From: Pteria penguin
Taxonomy: Eukaryota > Mollusca > Bivalvia > Pterioida > Pteriidae
DNA: 64,000 nt
Assembly: GCA_035048485.1 (NCBI GenBank)
Contig: CM068582.1
Span: 18,859,570 to 18,923,569 of the forward strand
Direction of reading: 5' to 3'
The position numbers were made by a program, and so were the translations under genes. Of the stretch, positions 57,851-64,000 are shown one piece after another. Position 1 is the first letter of the stretch; the number at the start of each line of letters is the position of its first letter. A model generated the notes under the pieces. The model was not told where the DNA came from. It was given only the letters and a program-made list of their open reading frames with translations, and did no database searches.

Positions 57851-59096
57851 AAAGTAGTCCCTAGACAAAGCAATTTGACCGTAGTTCGGGTAAAAGAAAG
57901 TACGAATAAAAAATCAGTTTATAAAACACATCTTTTTATACATTTGTAGTTTGAAATGCTTTATCTTTATTACTTTATGAAATGTGAGAAAAAAATTAAA
58001 GTGTGAAAATTAAGAGAAAAGAGAAGAGACGAGGAAATCGACGATTACATGTACGAATGTTGGTCACTATGAATGTTGATCGTGCGAATACACAGATGAA
58101 CATAAATTCTTACACCGTCGCTTTCGCCTTTGCAGTGGAGGGGATTCACACGATTGTGGTCAAAACTTATCTTTTAGAAAAAAGACTCTTACACTGAATC
58201 GATTATATCATCACAGCTGTCCTCGCTAGAATAGACAAACACTGACACAGACATCGCACTATTTCTTCAACGAGGATGATATGACTGGATTGCAAATGCT
58301 AAACGCAAAATGTTGACGCCGAACGGACGGATTTTGCCAATTTATAGACCGGAATTGCTTTGCATTACCATTAACAATACATGTATGCAAGTGGTCACCC
58401 TAAAGGCTAAAAACTCTGTGTTCACTAAAGCGTAAAGTCAAGGTCAAGGTCACTAAATTTTTGTATTGGTTGGATAGAACATTCAAGTATCTACAAACCT
58501 ACCAACTTTGACATAAGTAACCTTTAGGGTATGAAAGAAACTAAAGAAGCTAAATTGACTTAATCTAAATATGGAGTATGGAAAACATTTTAAACAACGA
58601 AATGAAGTTTAAAGATTTTATGCCGATAACAAAATAAGAACCTGCTTACATATACAGGCCTACATTTACAATAGCAAATATTATCAGGAAAAATTTGAAA
58701 TGAGACTTGTAAAAAAACGCGATATATATCTTTTTGCTTCCAATATCAAATTGATGGGTTTTTTTAATTATTATAGTATTGAATGTAATAAAGCATTTAT
58801 CTCATTAATATAAATGTACTTCAAAATATTCATAAAACGGCTTCATTCTATATTGTTTATTCAGATAATGTACTATACCTATAGAATGTTTATAGTGATT
58901 CTACTAACATCATCGTCGGATGCCCCCCGGTCTTTTGCTCTACGTTTAAATCCCGTGGGTCAATAAGCCAAATAAACGGCGTAGAGGTGGGCGTGGAATT
59001 GAATATTGATATGCTAGCCATGTGACCAATGAAAATGCATTTTATCGAATTGCGAATTGGAGGTACTATAAGTATACGATCAGGCGGTATACATTA
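57851..59096. other. AT-rich interval without recognised genes
   Basis: Contains text typical of bivalve intergenic DNA (AGTCAAGGTCAAGGTCAC near 58,437). The frame over 58,003-58,197 has no features. The last about 200 bases are GC-richer and may hold the promoter of DUF6589 copy B; no clear TATA box. Confidence 0.5.
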
Positions 59097-60239
59097 ATGG
59101 CGGCTCCCATGAAAATATGCACGTTGTGCAAAAAAGCCGTTAAAGAACGAAGTTACAGGTCATTGCCATCGGGAACGTCAAATGAACAATACAAATATAT
59201 TTTTGACTTAATTCCAGGGATCAATCGGGGGTGTCATGCAACTTGTTTTCAAATAAACTCAATAGAATTTGTAAACTGAATCACGATATCAAGACTAAAG
59301 TAGATGCAATCCGTCTTGAGAGAGATAAACTGATTCAACAAGTACGAGAACTGCCTGGCTCACGACAACACATTAGAACTCCAACGCGTTGTACGCCACG
59401 GGGGATCAAACGCCCACTTATATATACACCAACGCCGAAAGAATGGTGTAAAAAGGTCCTTTTTACAGAATCAGCATGCTCAGTTCCTGAAACTGAAAGT
59501 CAAAGCCCAAAGAGATGTGAAAGATTCACCCAAACACCAACAACAGATTTCGCTGTCAAGGTAGGGATTTAATCTGATAATCAATAAATATATTTATCTG
59601 GACAAAAATTGAATTGATTGATGTGGAAGAAGTACACCCCCTCCCCCTCTCATGCCTCATACACTTTTACACTTTCATACACCCCCTCTCATGCCTCATA
59701 GTGTATAAAGTATCATCACCACCCACTGATTTCATACAACTCACTGGGTAGGGTGCTTGGATTTTAAAACGTAACCTATACAATAAATTGCTGGTTTGTC
59801 GAGCAGATTCGTAATGGAAGAAGAAGAGATTACATTGTACAAAATACACTGGACAGGAGTGTATGTTGGTTTTGTCGCCCATATTGTTAAACTGTCAAAT
59901 TCAGCACAAGTAAATACTGTATTAATCAACAGTGCAACCCTAAGTTTATATTAAATATTAGGGAGACGTGTGGATGTAGAAATTTAATCCTGGAGGGGTC
60001 TGACCAGACCAGCAGAAAGGGGTGGGGGGTGGGGGGTGTTGCAGCTCTTGAGTTTTCAGTACATAAAGTGAAATTAATATTTCATGCATGTTATGAGGGG
60101 TGGTCCCCTCCCCCATTGAGTCTGTACGTGAGGAACAGATAAGAAGTTATCTTGCACATCTCAACTTTCTTGTTGCTTGATTTCAATACTTATTGTGGTT
60201 GTATTAGTAAACATTGATTTTTTTTCTTTCTCATTCCAG

Positions 60240-60695
60240 ATTGTAGCAAGATCTACCAGTGGATATGAGAGGACAAAGATACTTAAAAAAGAAGAAGTAA
60301 GGGATGTGAAAGCTATTTTGCACAACACGAAACCTGCTACTGTTGTACGAAATTTACAGAAGGATGAGAACTATAAGTTTGCAATGGTCACTACAGTGCA
60401 GAAGTTAATAAACAAAGAGGTCACAACTTGAGTGAGCAAAAAGACAAACATATTCAAAAATGATAACTCAAATGAAATAAATTTTGGATGGGAAACTTTG
60501 AATGAAGGAGCAAAAAAGTGTGCACCAGTTCTCTATTCCTCTCTGTACAGTATTGTAAGTGAACAGAAGAAGCAAAATGACATACCAATCCTGATGACAG
60601 CATTGGCAATATTGCTGTATGGCAGGTCACGTAATGCAAATAAGATCCAGACTATTCTTGGCTTGGTATTGGACAAAAGTGGCCTAACAAAGGAG
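60240..60695 (+). CDS. DUF6589 copy B, N-terminal exon with in-frame stop
   Basis: Follows TTTCTCATTCCAG; starts IVARSTSGYERTKILKKEE and ends ILGLVLDKSGLTKE before GTAAAT. The TGA at 60,429-60,431 divides it into two open halves of 63 and 88 codons in the same frame. Equivalent to 41,107-41,553 of copy A. Confidence 0.7.
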
Positions 60696-61074
60696 GTAAA
60701 TAATTGCTAATTGTAGATTGAACACAGATTCCACTGTATTAAATACATCTGCTCTCTAGATAGCAAGATTATGGATTATGCCACACTTGGTACATGGTAA
60801 GAATTGCAGAAAACCAAATGATACAATAATAATGAGAAGGTATTAGAAAATTTGCCAATACAATGCCTGTCCGTCTGCTTTAACAATTGACATATATTTG
60901 GAAGGGTAAATGATTCACAAGTATATTCTTAAAATTTCTTTGTGGCAAGTTCTTTCATACTTGATACTATGACCTGAACAATGAGACCTTGACCTATGAC
61001 TTAATGTAAGAAAAAATGTTATTTTTATGCCTTTTTCTTTGTTGTTGTTCAGGGCACACATTTCTTATTTGTAG

Positions 61075-61863
61075 GGGATATCAATTCTGCATGATCTTGG
61101 GATAACAGTTGCTAGTAGTACCATTCATAGGAAAAAGAAACAGCTCATCCATGAACAACAGGCAGCTGTTCAAAGGTAAGTGAAGGCGAATAAAGATATT
61201 TACAATTCAGATATTCCTGCTCCCGAAGACCATCGTATGAATATGTTGAAACCTATTGAAATCCTTGGTGACAACTTAGACATAACAATCACACCAGCCA
61301 AAATGACACTTTTATCACAAAGAAAGAGTTTTCATTGGTTTCTGACCATGGTGAAAGAGAAGAGAATCGTAGCTGATGATGTTAATGTTTCAATATCTGA
61401 GCAACAAAGTATTCTAGATGTACCTACCAATATGTGGATACCATCTTTCAGTCAGATACAAACACTCAATGACAACATGACTTTTCATGTTACACAGGTG
61501 TTAACAACATACATTCATGAATTGAAGCCTTTAAAAGATTGTATCCCCAAGTTCATAACACATGCCCATATGAATAAGACAAAGGAAAAAACTGTTGTTT
61601 TTAACTGTTATTTGATTCCTGGAAGTGAGAATTCATCCAAAGGTATGATTACCATTTTACAAAATGTGCATAATCTAGCTGTACCATATTGCGAAACAGA
61701 TGGTAAGGTAAACAAGAGGGTTGTATTTGGTGGGGATGTTCTTACCAATGAACGAGCATTTTCAGCTCAGCAGGCAATGCAGAATGCAAAGAAGGAATGT
61801 AACAGTCTGAGGGGTTTGATTCATCGACCAGAGGGTCTACATAGGGAAATGAACTTCTTATTG
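61075..61863 (+). CDS. DUF6589 copy B, core exon with one early stop
   Basis: Acceptor TTTGTAG; starts GISILHDLGITVASS. TAA at 61,177-61,179 interrupts it; after that it is open to the donor (TTG before GTATCAAC). It retains both acidic motifs (GDNLD and GGDVLTNER) and the HRPEGLHR motif, in one frame, so it is the best reference for the frameshifted copy A exon. Confidence 0.78.
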
Positions 61864-62378
61864 GTATCAACTGTTGACTGTTGAACGATTTAGAGTTTTT
61901 GCATGTTGAATTTGGTTGTGTTGAAATTCTTTTACTGTTGCCATGGCTGCAAAGAATAGGTACCACTTTATGCTGTCCTTCTGCTATATGCAAGACTTTG
62001 TATAAAAGTTATATGTAACTGCTTAAGCATTGTTTTGTTTGGCAGGAGTGTATGCCATATTTTCATTCAAAAAGCTTTTCAGTTCGGGGCTTTGAGTTAT
62101 TGTTTTTCAGTTTATCTGTTTGTCTTTTTGCAAAAACTTTTGAATGGTAAACAAGCAGTATCAGAGAATGAACTGTACAAGCTATTTTTGAAAAGTTCAT
62201 CAAGGTCAGAAATCTATGTCAAGGTAAAACATTTTGGTGCTGAAAGGTCTTGTCATAAGGCATCCCCATGTGAAATATCAAAGCCATACCATTTACCATT
62301 CAAAAGTTGTAGCCAAGACTATAGTTTTTATGATGGATAGACGACAGAGAATGCCTGTTTACTTTAGCCAAAATGAGG
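61864..62378. other. Non-coding stretch replacing the 3' half of copy B
   Basis: No sequence matching the C-terminal exons of copy A is seen. GGTGCTGAAAGGTCTTGTC and the following lines resemble dispersed repeat DNA. It ends at the start of the AAGAGGCCCAAG element. Confidence 0.5.
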
Positions 62379-62710
62379 AAACAAGAGGCCCAAGTGGGCC
62401 TATATCGCTCACCTGAGTACCTAGATTATCAGTCATGCATGAAGGAAGAATTCATTTATTTTTGCATTAATGTGACTAAGTCAACACAGATGTTGAAAAT
62501 ATGTCAAATTTTATTTCAGGCTAGAATAAAAAACAACACTTTTTTGCACATCCATTCAGGTGATTTTGATATTAAGCATTTCCTTTGTCTCTGCAAGAAG
62601 TCATTCAGGGCAACAAGTTAGTCATTTTCTTTAGGTGGGGCCTTTTGTTGACTGATTTCAAGTCTGGGTCATGAACAACAATTGTTTCAAATATTGTCCA
62701 GATCTAACTT

Positions 62711-62905
62711 AAAATTGCCTAATTTCATATGTTGAGTGTTGAGAAACATCTAAAAACTTATTTAGATGTGTAAAGAAATGAAAAAAAAATTTTGACCACA
62801 GCTGGATTTGAACCGCTACTCTCCATATTTCAATTACCAAGTGGTATATGTACTATTGTGAGAACTGCTTTTTAGACATGGTGGCTTATCTGTTGACCAA
62901 TTTCG
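62711..62905 (+). repeat. Internal direct repeat of the dispersed element, copy 1
   Basis: About 195 bp, repeated at 63,551-63,750 (spacing about 839 bp). Shared text includes TTTCATATGTTGAGTGTTGA, CTAAAAACTTATTTAGATGT, CCAAGTGGTATATGTAC and TTTTAGACATGGTGGC. Differences are few substitutions and A-run length. Confidence 0.88.
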
Positions 62906-63550
62906 ATGAAATTTACCAAATTGATAGAGGACTTTTAGTACTTCATGTATTCCATGTTTCATTAAAATCTTTCATGTGGTATAACAGCAGAAGTGAAAAA
63001 TGTGATTGAATTGTTCCTACACACCCTCATTTGGAAGTCTTAAAAAATTCATAGAAAATCCAAAAATTGAGATATTGACAAAATTCTTTCAAAGTAACAA
63101 TCCTTACCATAATTATGATCACAATAGTCCATAAGAAATCATCATTATCAATTAACTAGGAAATATGACACTTTTTTCTGCATTGAATCACCAAGTCCAA
63201 AGAAATGTCGAAAAAAATTCTAAAATTTGATTTTGGAAGGGAACCAAAATAACAATACATCTTTACTCATCCCCCTAGATCATTTCTATGCATTCTGTTT
63301 GTCTCTGTATACAGCCCGTATGAAAAAGAATATTGTTAAACGAGGGAACTCTTTTGTGACCTACTCTTGACTATGGTGGCACCACCTGTAAAGAGGTCTG
63401 GACGAAAACAACAGAATTTGAAGAGGATCATAAGTTACTTATTTCTACCAAGATTTATTAAAATCCTTCAAACAGTTTTGTAGAAAAAGTTGAAAATGTG
63501 AAAAATGGCCAAAACACCCCCCCCCCCTTTTTTTTGGAAGTCTTAAACGT

Positions 63551-63750
63551 AAAATTCCTAATTTCATATGTTGAGTGTTGAGAAACATCTAAAAACTTAT
63601 TTAGATGTGTAAAAAAAAAAAATTTTTTTGACCACAGCTGGATTTGAACCGCTACTCTCAATATTTCAATTACCAAGTGGTATATGTACCATTGTGAGAC
63701 CTACTTTTAGACATGGTGGCATTATCTGTTAACCAATTTGGATGATCCGC
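63551..63750 (+). repeat. Internal direct repeat of the dispersed element, copy 2
   Basis: Second copy of the repeat at 62,711-62,905, ending near the GGATGATCCGCAC stretch. The mosaic's block at 38,416-38,500 matches this copy rather than the first (GTGAGACCTA and GGCATTATCTGTTAA). Confidence 0.88.
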
Positions 63751-64000
63751 ACAAAAAACAAAACCTTTGAAAAGGACTATGAGTACTTGCATCCTACCCA
63801 GTTTTATCACAATCCTTCAAGTTGTTCTGTAGATCAAGTTGAAGAGATGAAAAATTGTCCCCCCCCCCTTTTCTTGGAAGTCTTAAAAAATTCATAAAAA
63901 ATTCAAAAATCGAGATATTGAAAAAATTCCTTCGCACCAGCATTCCTTACCATAGAAATGATTAAATGAAACCAAATGAATGCATCAATGTTTACTAAAA

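Larger units (their letters stand above)
59097..61863 (+). pseudogene. DUF6589-domain gene, copy B (3'-truncated, three lesions)
   Basis: ATG at 59,097 gives MAAPMKICTLCKKAVKERSY and RGCHATCFQ, a short cysteine/histidine (zinc-type) segment. A frameshift near 59,240-59,280 moves it into a coiled-coil piece (DAIRLERDKLIQQVREL) and a TP-rich linker (RTPTRCTPRGIKR) ending at AAG before GTAGGG (59,560). Further exons are 60,240-60,695 (in-frame TGA at 60,429-60,431) and 61,075-61,863 (in-frame TAA at 61,177-61,179). The last exon has ILGDNLDITITP, SFHWFLTMVKEKRIV, FGGDVLTNERAFSAQ and HRPEGLHREMNF. Splice sites and phases equal those of copy A, but the three 3' exons of copy A are absent. Protein divergence from A is large, so the two are old paralogues. 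Confidence 0.8.
62379..64000 (+). mobile_element. Dispersed bivalve-type repeat, runs past the window
   Basis: Begins AACAAGAGGCCCAAGTGGGC followed by GCTCACCTGAG. The mosaic at 36,876-39,887 holds pieces of the whole element in the same order and shows its other end, TCAGGTGAGCTAAAA, so the ends carry an inverted GCTCACCTGA motif. No ORF is supported. Two tRNA-like stretches (CAGCTGGATTTGAACCGCTA on plus, a B box on minus) occur near 62,803 and 63,632. C-T homopolymer blocks lie at 63,518 and 63,859. Probably a non-autonomous DNA element of about 3 kb; class unknown. Confidence 0.75.

Noticed and set aside
58003..58197. 64-aa basic ORF
   Set aside because: No start context, family or neighbours; expected by chance in AT-rich DNA.
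61172..61215. Short intron removing the early stop in copy B
   Set aside because: GTAAGT to TTCAG would cut 35 nt, leaves another frame that stops soon after, and copy A has no intron there.

Overview
The window looks like genomic DNA of a mollusc, most likely a bivalve. Supporting signs are intron-bearing genes with GT/AG splice sites, tRNA-derived SINEs with target-site duplications, a Penelope-like reverse transcriptase, a Ty3/Gypsy pol relic, and a dispersed repeat whose first bases (AAGAGGCCCAAGTGGGCC) belong to a type of repeat I know as abundant in bivalve genomes. The species call is inference; I ran no search.

Layout. Bases 1-36,875 are one head-to-tail satellite array of a 174-bp monomer carrying an EcoRI site (about 210 copies). 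Its many minus-strand open frames are an effect of the monomer being 58 codons long, and I do not annotate them as genes. From 36,876 to 39,887 the satellite is interleaved, block by block, with a second repeat whose clean copy starts at 62,379. The ends of this mosaic coincide with the ends of that element. About two clean monomers follow and stop inside an exon of a DUF6589-type gene (copy A, 40,228-45,143, plus strand), which has lost its 5' end. A RecQ-family helicase gene (46,400-48,626, minus strand, two exons, uninterrupted) lies tail-to-tail with it. Next come a truncated Penelope-like reverse transcriptase (48,793-49,805), a few stray satellite monomers in both orientations (50,127-50,640), and a decayed Ty3/Gypsy pol region (50,680-52,140, minus strand).

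Bases 52,141-57,045 differ in character. Small ORFs are packed on both strands, stop codons overlap AATAAA signals, and there is a palindromic bidirectional promoter. They include a phospholipase-A2-like protein, an interrupted frame resembling adenovirus/adintovirus protein X, and a protein with an N-myristoylation-type start. I read this as a partly decayed fragment of a Polinton/adintovirus-like DNA virus. No polymerase, integrase, ATPase or major capsid gene is present in the window. A 321-bp tandem repeat with CRE-like sites follows (57,217-57,850).

At 59,097-61,863 lies a second, diverged DUF6589 gene (copy B), which keeps its N-terminal zinc-binding segment but has lost its 3' half and carries stops. 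The window ends inside the dispersed repeat (62,379-64,000) that is also the partner in the mosaic.

How the parts relate: the DUF6589 protein (transposase-like motifs are my inference) and the RecQ helicase sit as a convergent pair and could be the two genes of one large DNA transposon. The rest is a nest of repeats and a viral relic accumulated beside a satellite block.
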